Positions 17,095-26,538 of a DNA stretch of 64,000 nt are shown here, one piece after another. This stretch comes from CAVVYA01 sp963752345 (GTDB lineage: Bacteria; Pseudomonadota; Alphaproteobacteria; SMXQ01), in NCBI GenBank assembly GCA_963752345.1, contig CAVVYA010000002.1, forward strand, positions 124,001 to 188,000. The letters are read 5' to 3'. Position numbers and translations under genes: made by a program. The notes under the pieces were generated by a model that saw nothing but the letters and a program-made list of their open reading frames with translations, was not told where the DNA came from and did not search any database. The first letter of the stretch is position 1, and each line of letters starts with the position of its first letter.

Positions 17095-20000
17095 ATGGGT
17101 ATAATCGGGCCGATGATCTTCTCCAATTCCCCCCAGGATCGTGGCCGGCGCTGGCAGCGCCTCGCCGAGGCCTACCGGGCCGACGAAACGAAAACCGCCG
17201 AGTCGCTGCTTGCGGCGGCGCCGTTCGATGGCGCGGCCCAGTCGCGCATCGCCGGCAAGGCGCGCGCGCTTGCCCTGAAGGTGCGCGCCGACCGCGCGGC
17301 GGCCAGCCGCATCGATTCCTTCCTCCAGGAATATGCCCTGTCGAGCCAGGAGGGCATCGCGTTGATGTGCCTGGCCGAGGCGCTGCTGCGCATTCCCGAC
17401 TCGGAGACCGCCGACCGGCTGATCCGCGAGAAGCTCGGGGCCGCCGACTGGCAGCGCCATCTCGGACGCAGCGAATCCCTTCTCGTCAATGCCTCGACCT
17501 TCGGCCTGATGCTGACCGGCCGCATCATCCGGCTCGACGATGCCAAAGACCGCGACCTGTTCGGCACGCTCGGCCGGCTGATCGCGCGCAGCGGCGAACC
17601 GGTGATCCGCGAGGCGGTCGAGGCCGCCATGCGCATCCTCGGCCGCCAGTTCGTCATCGGCCGCAATATGCCGGAGGCGCTGCAGCGCGCCACCTCGCGC
17701 ACCGAGCGCGGCTACCGCTATTCCTTCGACATGCTGGGCGAGGAAGCGAAGACGGCCGCGGCCGCCGATGCCTATTTCGCCGCCTATAGCGACGCCATCG
17801 CCAGCCTGCGCGAGGAGGCCGGGCGGGCGCCCGATCTGGCCTCGGCGCCGTCGATCTCGGTCAAGCTGTCGGCGCTCCATCCGCGCTACGAATTCGCCCA
17901 GCAGGAGAAGAGCGTGCCGGCGATCGCCGCGCGCCTGACCGAGCTTGCGCGCATGGCGCGCGACGCCGGCGTCAGCCTCACGGTCGACGCCGAGGAATCC
18001 GAGCGGCTGATGCCGTCGCTCGCCATTTTCGAGCAGGTCTACGACGACACGGCGTTCGGCGGCTGGGACGGGCTCGGCCTCGCGGTGCAGGCCTATCAGA
18101 AGCGCGCCGTGCCGCTGCTCGACTGGCTCGCCGAACTGGCGGCGCGCCGACGCCGGCGAATTCCGGTGCGGCTGGTCAAGGGCGCCTATTGGGACAGCGA
18201 GATCAAGCGCAGCCAGGAACGGGCGCTCACCGGCTATCCGGTGTTCACGCGCAAGGCCGCGACCGACGTCTCGTGGCTGGTCTGCGCCGCGCGGCTGTTC
18301 GCCGATCCGCAGGCGTTCTATCCGCAGCTCGCCACCCACAATGCCTATAGCGTTGCCGCGGTGCTCGAACTGGCCGGCGCGCTCGAGGGCGGCGGCGCCT
18401 GGCTGCCGTTCGAATTCCAGCGCCTGCACGGCATGGGACGCGGGCTCTACGACCAGCTCGTCGGCGAGGACGGCTACCCCTGCCGCGTCTATGCGCCGGT
18501 CGGCAGCCACGAGGATCTGCTGCCCTACCTGGTGCGCCGGTTGCTGGAGAATGGCGCGAACACCTCGTTCGTCAATCGCCTGAGCGACGACAGCGCGCCG
18601 ATCGAGAAGATCATCGCCGATCCGGTTGCCGCGTTGCGCGCGGCCCATCCCAAACCCCATCCGCGCATTCCGTTGCCGCGCGATCTCTACGGCGCCGCGC
18701 GGCTGAATTCGCTCGGCGTCGACCTGTCCGACGAGAATGAGTTGCGTCCGCTCGCCGCCGCGATGGCCGCCGCCGCGAAACAGGCGTGGCGCTCGGCGCC
18801 GCTGATCGGCGGCAAGGCACCGGCGAAAGGCTCGGCGCGCGAGATCCACGATCCGGCGGACCGCCGCCGCACCATCGGCAAGGCCGCGGACGCCAGCGTC
18901 GCCGAAGCCGACCGCGCGCTGGCCATTGCCCACGCGGCGCAGCCGGCGTGGGACGCGCGCCCGGTGGAGGAGCGCGCGCGCATTCTCGAAACCGCCGCCG
19001 ATCTCATCGAGGAGAATCGCGCGGCGCTCATGGCGCGTCTGGTGCGCGAGGGCGGCAAGAGCCTGAGCGATGCGGTGGCGGAAGTGCGCGAGGCGGCCGA
19101 CTACTGCCGCTATTACGCCGCCGAGGCGCGCGCCCAGTTCGCGCCGCGTCCGCTGCCCGGGCCGACCGGCGAGGAGAATTCGCTCGAGCTGCATGGCCGC
19201 GGCGTGTTCGCCTGCATCAGCCCGTGGAATTTTCCGCTCGCCATCTTCACCGGCCAGGTGGCCGCGGCGCTCGCCGCCGGCAACGCCGTGGTGGCCAAGC
19301 CCGCCGAGCAGACGCCATTGACGGCCGCGCTGGCGGTCGAGCTGCTGCATCGTGCCGGCGTGCCGGGCGATGTCCTCCATTACGTGCCGGGCCCCGGGCG
19401 CACCATCGGCAGCGCGTTGGTGGTCGACCGGCGCACCGCCGGCGTGGTCTTCACCGGCTCGACCGAGGTGGCGCGCGGCATCGCCAAGACTCTGGCCAAC
19501 CGCGAAGGCCCGATCGTGCCGCTGATCGCCGAGACCGGCGGGCAGAACGCCATGATCGTCGATTCCTCGGCGCTGCCCGAGCAGGTGGTGGCCGACGTCA
19601 TCGCGTCATCCTTCCTGTCGGCCGGCCAGCGCTGCTCGAGCCTGCGCGTGCTCTTCGTGCAGGACGACATCGCCGACAAGCTGCTCGCCATGCTGGCGGG
19701 TGCGGCAGCGGAGCTGGTGCTCGGCGATCCGGCACTGCTCGCCACCGACATCGGCCCGGTGATCGACGACGAGGCGCGCAAGATGCTCGAAGACCACGTC
19801 ACGCGCATGGCGCGCGACGGCAAGCTGCTGTTCCAGGTTCCGCTCGCCAAGGACGTGGCGCGCCACGGCAGCTTCTTCGCGCCGCGCGCCTTCGAGATCG
19901 CCTCGCTCGACCTGCTCAAGCGCGAGGTGTTCGGCCCGATCCTCCATGTCATCCGCTGGAAGTCGGGCGAGCTCGACAAGGTGGCCGACGCGGTCGCCGC

Positions 20001-20277
20001 GACCGGCTACGGCCTGACGCTCGGCATCCATTCGCGCATCGCGGAAACCGTGGAGCAGGTGCGCGCCCGGCTCGGCGTCGGCAACACCTACGTCAACCGC
20101 AACATCATCGGTGCCGTGGTCGGCGTCCAGCCGTTCGGCGGCGAGGGCCTGTCGGGCACCGGCCCGAAGGCCGGCGGACCGCACTACCTGCCGCGCTTCG
20201 CCGTCGAGCGCACGCTGACAGTCAACACCACGGCGGCCGGCGGCAACGCGAGCCTGCTGACGCTGGACGACAACTGA
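17095..20277 (+). CDS. putA: Bifunctional proline dehydrogenase / P5C dehydrogenase PutA
   Basis: Oxidises proline to glutamate in two steps with FAD and NAD+. The product has 1060 residues. The proline dehydrogenase barrel (about 150-480) has SISVKLSALHPRYE and RLVKGAYWDSEIKR. The P5C dehydrogenase domain (about 520-1040) has ISPWNFPLAIFTGQ, Glu near 811 in AETGGQNAM and catalytic Cys near 845 in AGQRCSSLRV. It lacks the N-terminal ribbon-helix-helix repressor domain of E. coli PutA, so it should not autoregulate. An ATG at 17113, just after TATAAT at 17100-17105, is an alternative and possibly leaderless start. Confidence 0.94.
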   Translation: MGIIGPMIFSNSPQDRGRRWQRLAEAYRADETKTAESLLAAAPFDGAAQSRIAGKARALALKVRADRAAASRIDSFLQEYALSSQEGIALMCLAEALLRIPDSETADRLIREKLGAADWQRHLGRSESLLVNASTFGLMLTGRIIRLDDAKDRDLFGTLGRLIARSGEPVIREAVEAAMRILGRQFVIGRNMPEALQRATSRTERGYRYSFDMLGEEAKTAAAADAYFAAYSDAIASLREEAGRAPDLASAPSISVKLSALHPRYEFAQQEKSVPAIAARLTELARMARDAGVSLTVDAEESERLMPSLAIFEQVYDDTAFGGWDGLGLAVQAYQKRAVPLLDWLAELAARRRRRIPVRLVKGAYWDSEIKRSQERALTGYPVFTRKAATDVSWLVCAARLFADPQAFYPQLATHNAYSVAAVLELAGALEGGGAWLPFEFQRLHGMGRGLYDQLVGEDGYPCRVYAPVGSHEDLLPYLVRRLLENGANTSFVNRLSDDSAPIEKIIADPVAALRAAHPKPHPRIPLPRDLYGAARLNSLGVDLSDENELRPLAAAMAAAAKQAWRSAPLIGGKAPAKGSAREIHDPADRRRTIGKAADASVAEADRALAIAHAAQPAWDARPVEERARILETAADLIEENRAALMARLVREGGKSLSDAVAEVREAADYCRYYAAEARAQFAPRPLPGPTGEENSLELHGRGVFACISPWNFPLAIFTGQVAAALAAGNAVVAKPAEQTPLTAALAVELLHRAGVPGDVLHYVPGPGRTIGSALVVDRRTAGVVFTGSTEVARGIAKTLANREGPIVPLIAETGGQNAMIVDSSALPEQVVADVIASSFLSAGQRCSSLRVLFVQDDIADKLLAMLAGAAAELVLGDPALLATDIGPVIDDEARKMLEDHVTRMARDGKLLFQVPLAKDVARHGSFFAPRAFEIASLDLLKREVFGPILHVIRWKSGELDKVADAVAATGYGLTLGIHSRIAETVEQVRARLGVGNTYVNRNIIGAVVGVQPFGGEGLSGTGPKAGGPHYLPRFAVERTLTVNTTAAGGNASLLTLDDN

Positions 20278-20283
20278 GTCGCG

Positions 20284-20916
20284 TCAGAAGGCGTCGCGCA
20301 CGCCGTCGATGACGAACTGCACGGCGAGCGCGGCGAGGATGATGCCGAGCACGCGGCTCACCACGTTGGAGCCCGTTTCTCCGAGCCATCGGGTCACCCG
20401 GTCGGCGGCGAGCAGCACGACCAGGACGATGGCGAGCACCAGCATCATCACCGCGAGCACGACCGCCTCGAGCAGCGGATCCGCTTCGACGCGGCCCATC
20501 AGCAGCACCGTGGAGGTCAGTCCGCCCGGTCCCGCGATCAGCGGTATCGCCAGAGGGAACACGGAGATGTCGTGCTTGGCCTCGGCCTCTTCGGTCTCAC
20601 GCGCGGTGGTGCGGCGGATCGCCGTGGCGCGCGCGAACAGCATGTCGATGGAAATCAGGAACAGCAATATGCCGCCGGCGATGCGGAAGGCGGCGATGGA
20701 AACGCCCAGCGCGCGCAGCAGGAAATCGCCGGCGAAGGCGAAGATGAGCAGGATGATGCCGGCGATGAGGGTGCCGCGGATCGCCATGCGGCGGCGGAAT
20801 TCGGCCGTCTCGCCGCGCGTCAGCGCGATGAAGATCGGCCCCATGCCGAGCGGATCGAGCACGACGAAGAAGGTCACGAAGGCATAGAGCGCCGTCTCGA
20901 TCAATTGGGGCGTCAT
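20284..20916 (-). CDS. MarC-family integral membrane protein
   Basis: Six-helix inner-membrane protein of the MarC/UPF0056 family, about 210 residues. Motifs are FVVLDPLGMGPIFIALT near the N-terminus and PLAIPLIAGPGGLTSTVLLM in the second half. The transport function is not established for the family. The frame is open without a stop into the preceding CobD-like coding sequence. The start is set at the ATG of MTPQLIETAL, where the family begins. The stop converges with putA. Confidence 0.85.
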   Translation of the reverse strand: MTPQLIETALYAFVTFFVVLDPLGMGPIFIALTRGETAEFRRRMAIRGTLIAGIILLIFAFAGDFLLRALGVSIAAFRIAGGILLFLISIDMLFARATAIRRTTARETEEAEAKHDISVFPLAIPLIAGPGGLTSTVLLMGRVEADPLLEAVVLAVMMLVLAIVLVVLLAADRVTRWLGETGSNVVSRVLGIILAALAVQFVIDGVRDAF

Positions 20917-21966
20917 GCGCGAAGTGTAGCCTTGGCGCGCGCCGGCATGCCAGCGGCCGAGCGCCGCTGCGAGACGCGCGAAGCCCGCCGCGTCTGGCAG
21001 GCCGAAGCGCAGCCAGGTGGGCTGCTCGGCGAAGGCGCGCACCAGGACGCCGCCACGGCCGAGATGATCGAACAGGTCGGCGGCGCGCTCGTGCGAGGCG
21101 AGGCAGAAGTTCGCCGTGCGGCCGATAGTGGTCAGTCCCGCTTCCTGCAGCAGCGTGGCCAGCCGCGCGCTGTCCCGCCGGAGCCGCTCGCGCGTCCAGG
21201 CTGCCCAGTTGCGGTCGGCCAGCGCCTGGGTGGCGATGGCGATGGCAGGGCCGTTCACCGGCCAGGGACCGAACGCGGCGCGCAGGGCGGCGGCGAGGTG
21301 CGGCGGCGCCAGGGCGAAGCCGAGCCGAATTCCGGCGAGTCCGAAGAACTTGCCGAACGAACGCAGCACCACGAGCCCGTCGCGGCCGGCGTGGGAGGCA
21401 ACGCTGAATTCGGGCGCCGCGTCGGCGAACGCCTCGTCGACGACGAGCCAGCCGCCGCGCGCGGCCAGCGCCTCCGCCAGCGCGATCAGCGTCGTCGGGT
21501 GCGATGCTTCGTCCGTCGGGATTGTTCGGATTGGCCAGCACCACGCATGGGCGCCGGCCGTTGCCGCGGCGGCGATATCGGCGACCGGCACGATCTCATG
21601 GCCGGCGGCCCGAAAGCAGGGGGCGTATTCGCCGTAGCTCGGCGTCACGATGGCGACGCGGCCCGCCGGCATCAGGCGCGGCAGCACCTGGAGAATGGCC
21701 TGGCTGCCGTTCGCGGCGACGATCGCCGCCGTGTCGCTCACACGGTAGCAAGCGGCGGCGGCATCGATCAGCGCCCGCATATCGGCGGCCTGCGGCAGGC
21801 GCTGCCAGATATCGTCCGCCAACGCCGGCGTCGGATAAGGCACCGGATTGATGCCGGTGGAGAGGTCGAGCCAGCCACCCGCCGGCGTGCCGAACCGCGC
21901 GCTCGCCCAGGCGAGATCGCCGCCGTGAACGGGCAGGGCAGGCGTGGTGTCGGCGGGTTGGCTCAT
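20917..21966 (-). CDS. cobD: Threonine-phosphate decarboxylase (CobD/CobC type), internally frameshifted
   Basis: PLP enzyme making aminopropanol phosphate for the cobalamin nucleotide loop. It begins HGGDLAWASARFG and DLSTGINPVPYP, has ANGSQAILQVLPRL, the PLP lysine in SFGKFFGLAGIRLGF, and a normal C-terminal domain, about 350 residues. Near 21510-21545 the expected VLANPNNPDGR is read out of frame as WCWPIRTIPT. A lost base near 21545 and a gained base near 21513 restore it. No stop separates it from marC in this frame; in the +1 frame a TGA overlaps the marC ATG, so a third indel is possible. Confidence 0.85.
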
Positions 21967-22015
21967 CGCGCCACCCTGTCGGAAGGCGCCGTGTCGGTCA
22001 AGCCGACGCTGCGAC

Positions 22016-23269
22016 TCACAGACCGCCGGGTTGGCGCCGCTTCAGCCAGATGACGATGCCACCCAGCATGGCGAGCAGCAGGCCGCCCATCACCAGGAAG
22101 CTCGGGCCGACGCCCCAGACTTCGGCCACGGCGCCCATCAGCACCGGCAGGATCAGCACGGCGAGCCGGTTGACCGTGGTGCGCAGCCCGATGCTGGTGG
22201 CCTGCTCCGCCATGCTCACGGCGCGCGACAGGTAGGTGAACATGATGGGCTGGCTGACGCCCTGGAAGAATCCCCGCGCGATCACCGCGACGGCGAGCAG
22301 GAGGAAGATGCCGCCGAGCAAGGGCGTGATGGTGATGAAGACCACCGAAAAGAACACGGTGACCAGCAGGGCGGTCTGCGGCTTGAGCAGGCGCTCGATC
22401 CAGCCGCCGGTCAGGGTGCCGAAGCCGGCGGCGATCTGGGTCAGCGCGATCAGCGTGCCGATCAGCGTGCCGGAGAGATTGATCTCCTGGAGATAAACCA
22501 CATAGAAGGAATTCTGGATATTGGCCGAGGAGGCGCGGATGAACGAGGCGGCGACCACCAATGTCACCGCCGGAATCGCCATCATCGCCGCGGCCCCGAT
22601 GTAGTCCGACAGGCGCGGCGCGACGTCGGCCAGGCGGAACTTCTTGTCGCCGGGGCTGGCGGCGGCGGCGCTCTCGGGGATCAGCAGCGATGTGACGAGG
22701 AAGGCGCCACCCCAGGCGCCGGCAATGACGAACGACGGCACCGGCCCGAGCACGTCCCAAGACACCCCCAGCACCACCGGGCCGCTCATGGCGCCGATGC
22801 GCGCGAAGAACGCCCAGCGGCTGACGAAGGCGGTATCGGCATTGCTGACCTGGATCGCTTGCGCCTGGGCGCCGACCCAGGCCCAGGTGCCGGCAAGCCC
22901 TCCGGCGGTCTGCAACAGCAGCATGACGCCGAACCACGGCATGACGGGAAACAGCGGCGGCACGATCAGGCAGACGGCGGAGACGATGACCATGACGCGG
23001 CGCGTGCCGAACTTGTCGATCATCACGCCGCCATGGATGGCCAGGAAGAACGGCAGGAAGGCGCGGGCGCCGACCAGGATGCCGATCTCGATCGGCGTCA
23101 TGCCCAGATAGACCGCCCACAGAGGCACGATCAGCGTGAACAGCTCGGTGTAGCTGTCGCAGAAGAAGCCGGTGGCATAGGCCGACCAGGCGACGCGGCG
23201 CGACAGGATCAGCGGCGGCTTCGCGCCGGCTGCGGCATCCGCCGCGGCGGGAGTCACCGGCGGCCTCAT
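22016..23269 (-). CDS. Major facilitator superfamily transporter, copy 1
   Basis: Twelve-helix inner-membrane carrier of 417 residues. The loop 2-3 signature appears as HGGVMIDKFGTRRVM. Segments RLSDYIGAAAMMAIPAV and SGTLIGTLIALTQIAAGFGTLTGGWIE correspond closely to the next gene on the same strand, so the two are tandem paralogues. The substrate cannot be told from sequence. It starts ATG after the stop of copy 2 and precedes cobD by 49 bases in transcription order. Confidence 0.88.
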   Translation of the reverse strand: MRPPVTPAAADAAAGAKPPLILSRRVAWSAYATGFFCDSYTELFTLIVPLWAVYLGMTPIEIGILVGARAFLPFFLAIHGGVMIDKFGTRRVMVIVSAVCLIVPPLFPVMPWFGVMLLLQTAGGLAGTWAWVGAQAQAIQVSNADTAFVSRWAFFARIGAMSGPVVLGVSWDVLGPVPSFVIAGAWGGAFLVTSLLIPESAAAASPGDKKFRLADVAPRLSDYIGAAAMMAIPAVTLVVAASFIRASSANIQNSFYVVYLQEINLSGTLIGTLIALTQIAAGFGTLTGGWIERLLKPQTALLVTVFFSVVFITITPLLGGIFLLLAVAVIARGFFQGVSQPIMFTYLSRAVSMAEQATSIGLRTTVNRLAVLILPVLMGAVAEVWGVGPSFLVMGGLLLAMLGGIVIWLKRRQPGGL

Positions 23270-23360
23270 GGCACGGGCCGGCTGGCTGGTGCCGGCGTCA
23301 ACGCGAGCGCCACCGCCGCCCTGCCGCCGGGCCGCAAAACGGCACCGTTCGGCGGCTCGC

Positions 23361-24619
23361 TCATGTCTTGAATCCGGGGATGCGGCGGATCACCAGGCCG
23401 ACCACGGCGCACAGCGCGATCAGCCCGCCGCCGAGGATATAGAAGCTCGCCTCGATGCTGGTGGCCTCCACGAGATAGCCCATCATCGGCGGAATCATCA
23501 TCGAGGACAGTCGATTGGCGGTGGTGCGCAGGCCGATGCTCATGCCTTGCTCGCGACGGCTGACGGCGCGCGACAGGATGGCGAACATCACCGGCTGGCT
23601 GATGCCCTGGGAACTGCCGCGCACGGCCGAGGCGATGAGCAGGAGAATGAAGACGCCGCCGAGCAGCGGCGTGATGGCGATGAAGAACAGCGACAGCGCG
23701 GTATGCAGCAGCAGGATCCAGTGGGGCGCCATGATGCGCTCCATCGGGCCGGCGACCAGGGCGCCGAACAGCCCGCCGCCTTCCGACATCGCGATCAGGA
23801 CGCCGATCAGGGTGCCGGTCAGCCCGAGGCTCTCCACGTAGACCACGTAGAACGAGCCCTGCATGGCGGAAGAGGCGATGCGCAGATAGGTCACGGCGAC
23901 AATGAAGGCGACCGCCGGAATCGCCATCATGGCAAAGGCCTGGATGTAGTCCGACAGGCGCGGCAGCAGTTCCTTCAGGCGCAGCGGCTGGTCGGCCTGT
24001 TCGGCGGCGGATTCGACGAGCGCTTTCGGCACAATAAGGAGAGCGGCCACCACGGTGAAGGACCACAGGGCACAGAAGATGAAGGCGCCCCAATGTCCGG
24101 AAATATCCCACACGGCGCCGACGGCGACCGGCGCCATCAGTGTGCCGAGACGGGAAGCCAGGCTGAATCGGGAAATCACCGTGGTGTTGCCACGGCCGAA
24201 TTGCACGATCAGCGACTGGGCGCCGACCCAGCCCATGTTGGTGGTCAGCCCCGACAGGATCTGCAGCAGGAACAGCGCGGCGACGAAGGGCAGGAAGGGG
24301 TAGAGGCCGCATAGCAGGGTGCTGGTCACGGCGAACACCAAGGTGACGCGGCGTGTGCCCAGCCGGTCCATCAGCGAGCCGCCATGAATGGCGAGCAGGA
24401 ACGGCAGCACGCCGGCGGCGCCGATGGCGAGCCCGATCTCGCCCGCCGACATGCCGAGCTGCAGCGCCCACAGCGGCACCAGCACCTTGAGCATGAGCAC
24501 CAAGGCGTTGCTGGCGAGGCCGACGGCGTAGGTCGCGTAGAGGATGCGGGCGGAATCGGCGTGCCGTCCGGCGCGGCGCCACGCCGGTCGGGCGGGTCCG
24601 CGGGTGGTGTTTTACGCAT
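23361..24619 (-). CDS. Major facilitator superfamily transporter, copy 2, frameshifted near its start
   Basis: Paralogue of the neighbouring carrier: HGGSLMDRLGTRRVT, RLSDYIQAFAMMAIPAV and TGTLIGVLIAMSEGGGLFGALV match its motifs. An intact frame starts at an internal ATG (24503), which would cut into helix 1. Upstream, the codons ARILYATYAVGLASNA read in that frame, while a proper start (ATG 24619, MRKTPPADPPDRR) is in another frame. One missing base near 24560 would join them and give about 419 residues. The substrate is unknown. The nearby TctC gene raises the possibility of carboxylate uptake. Confidence 0.82.
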
Positions 24620-24710
24620 CATGAAATCTTCGGGCTGCACCCGAAAAGCCCCTTGCCCGCGGATCGGAGCAAGGGGATGGGTTTCGGCGCACGCTCAATG
24701 GGTCACGGGC

Positions 24711-25733
24711 TTAGTTACCGGACACCTTCTTGACGCGCTCAATGATGGACTTGGGCGTGGCGTAGACATCGCGCACGACTTTCTCGAGCTCGGCACCGCT
24801 CACCGGTTCGATGTCGAGCTTCTGCTTCTCGGCCTCCTTGAGAAACTCGGGGTCTTTCATGGTGGCGTCGAACGCCGCGCGCAGGGTCTTGAGAATGGCC
24901 GGCGGCAGATCGGGCGGCGCGACGAAGGGCCGGCCGATGACTTGGCCGGCGTAGACGAATTCGAGGGCCTTGTGCTGGTCGGCGTCCTTCACCAAGTCGA
25001 GAAGGAACGGCGCCTTGACCTCTGGATTTTTCTTGAGCGACGCTTGGAACAGGATCTTGATTTCGCCCTTGGCGATCGCCTCCGCGTCCTTGCGCATGAC
25101 GCTGGAGTAGCTTTCGCAGATGCCATGCACCTCGTTGCGCTCCATGGCCAGGAAGACGTCGGTCGACGACGGATAGCCGCCGATCACCTTGAACTTGGTG
25201 CCGACAAGGCCGTTGAGCGCCTTCGGGTAGATTTCCGTGCCGGTGCCGGCGCCGGTGCCGCCGATGATCAGCTCGGTCTTGAGCAGATCCGCGAAGGTCG
25301 CCACCTTGGCTTTGTTGGTGGCGACGCAAACATTGGTTTCGGCCGCCGGGCTGCCGATCCAGCTGATCTTCGTGGCATCGTATTTGGCCCCGGTTTGGTC
25401 GGAGACCAGTGGCTGGGTGACGGCATCGCGCGCGATGATGCCGAAGACGGAGCCATCCTTGGGCGAGTTGGCGTAAATTGCATTGGCGGCGGAGATACTG
25501 CCCGCGCCCGGCATGTTCTGCGGCACGACGGTGGGATTTCCGGGCAGGTGCTTTTCGATATAGCGGCCGACGACGCGGCCATATTGGTCATAGCCGCCGC
25601 CCGCGCCAAAGCCGATGATGAGGCGTACCTGTTTGGCTTTGAATTCGCTATTCTGCGCCATGGACTGGCTCGCCAAAGGCGCGGTCAAGCCACACAGCGC
25701 GACGCAGGCAACGATCAATTTCCCGGACGTCAT
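24711..25733 (-). CDS. Tripartite tricarboxylate transporter substrate-binding protein (TctC/Bug family)
   Basis: Periplasmic solute-binding protein of 340 residues. The signal peptide MTSGKLIVACVALCGLTAPL ends near SMAQ. Family traits are VRLIIGFGAGGGYDQYGR, PTVVPQNMPGAGS, and ALEFVYAGQVIGRPFVAPPDLP. AAGGGAG precedes the ATG by seven bases. No TctA or TctB membrane subunits are adjacent; two MFS carriers lie downstream instead. Such orphan Bug proteins are common in some proteobacteria and often bind carboxylates; the ligand here is unknown. Confidence 0.9.
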   Translation of the reverse strand: MTSGKLIVACVALCGLTAPLASQSMAQNSEFKAKQVRLIIGFGAGGGYDQYGRVVGRYIEKHLPGNPTVVPQNMPGAGSISAANAIYANSPKDGSVFGIIARDAVTQPLVSDQTGAKYDATKISWIGSPAAETNVCVATNKAKVATFADLLKTELIIGGTGAGTGTEIYPKALNGLVGTKFKVIGGYPSSTDVFLAMERNEVHGICESYSSVMRKDAEAIAKGEIKILFQASLKKNPEVKAPFLLDLVKDADQHKALEFVYAGQVIGRPFVAPPDLPPAILKTLRAAFDATMKDPEFLKEAEKQKLDIEPVSGAELEKVVRDVYATPKSIIERVKKVSGN

Positions 25734-25809
25734 TGCACCATCTCCCTTAAGCCTTGTTATTGGATTAAGTATTTCATCGCCCACCCGTAGCGTCCAGAGG
25801 TATTGCCAA

Positions 25810-26505
25810 ATGACCAAGCGGCCGGACAAGCTGCCGGAAAAATCTAAGACCGACGTCGACGCCTTTCTGGCCAAGCTGGCGGCAACCCCGCCGGCCGGCC
25901 GGGGCCGCGGCCGGCTGATTTTCGCCATGGACGCCACCGCGAGCCGGGAGCCGACCTGGGCGCAGGCGTGCCGAATCCAGAATGAAATGTTTACCGCCAC
26001 CGCCGCGCTCGGCGGACTCGCCGTGCAGTTGGTATTTTATCGGGGTTTTGGCGAATGCAAGGCGAGCGGCTGGCTGTCCAATGCGGATGATTTGGTCAGG
26101 CGCATGACGTCGGTCCGGTGCCTGGGCGGACAGACCCAGATCGGCAAGGTGCTCGGGCACGCGGCGCGCGAGGCCGCCAAACACCGGGTCGGCGCGCTGG
26201 TCTTCGTCGGAGACTGCATGGAAGAGGATATCGACGCGGTCTGTTCACAAGCTGGTGAACTCGGCCTGCTCGGGGTGCCGGCCTTCCTGTTCCACGAAGG
26301 CGACGACCCGGCGGCGGCAAGTGCCTTCCAGCAGATCGCCAAGCTCACCGGGGGCGCCTATTGCCGCTTCGACGCGTCGAGCGCCGATCAGCTCAAGCGC
26401 CTGCTCGGCGCGGTCGCGGTCTATGTCGCGGGCGGCGCCCCGGCGCTCGCGGACTACAGCAAGCGGACCGGCGTCACGTTGCAACTGTCGGGTCGGCACG
26501 CATGA
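25810..26505 (+). CDS. VWA-like domain protein
   Basis: Soluble protein of about 231 residues with a von Willebrand A fold. The metal-binding site appears as FAMDATASRE (a DxTxS variant), followed by GGQTQIGKVLGHAAREA and LVFVGDCMEEDID, which supply the second and third metal-binding loops. The ATG at 25810 is chosen; the upstream frame overlaps the divergent TctC gene. It lies 33 bases before a membrane J-protein gene, so the two probably act together, perhaps as a scaffold and a chaperone recruiter. The function is otherwise unknown. Confidence 0.75.
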   Translation: MTKRPDKLPEKSKTDVDAFLAKLAATPPAGRGRGRLIFAMDATASREPTWAQACRIQNEMFTATAALGGLAVQLVFYRGFGECKASGWLSNADDLVRRMTSVRCLGGQTQIGKVLGHAAREAAKHRVGALVFVGDCMEEDIDAVCSQAGELGLLGVPAFLFHEGDDPAAASAFQQIAKLTGGAYCRFDASSADQLKRLLGAVAVYVAGGAPALADYSKRTGVTLQLSGRHA

Positions 26506-26538
26506 CGCCGCTTTTGCGTTTACGCTGACGGATCGCCG

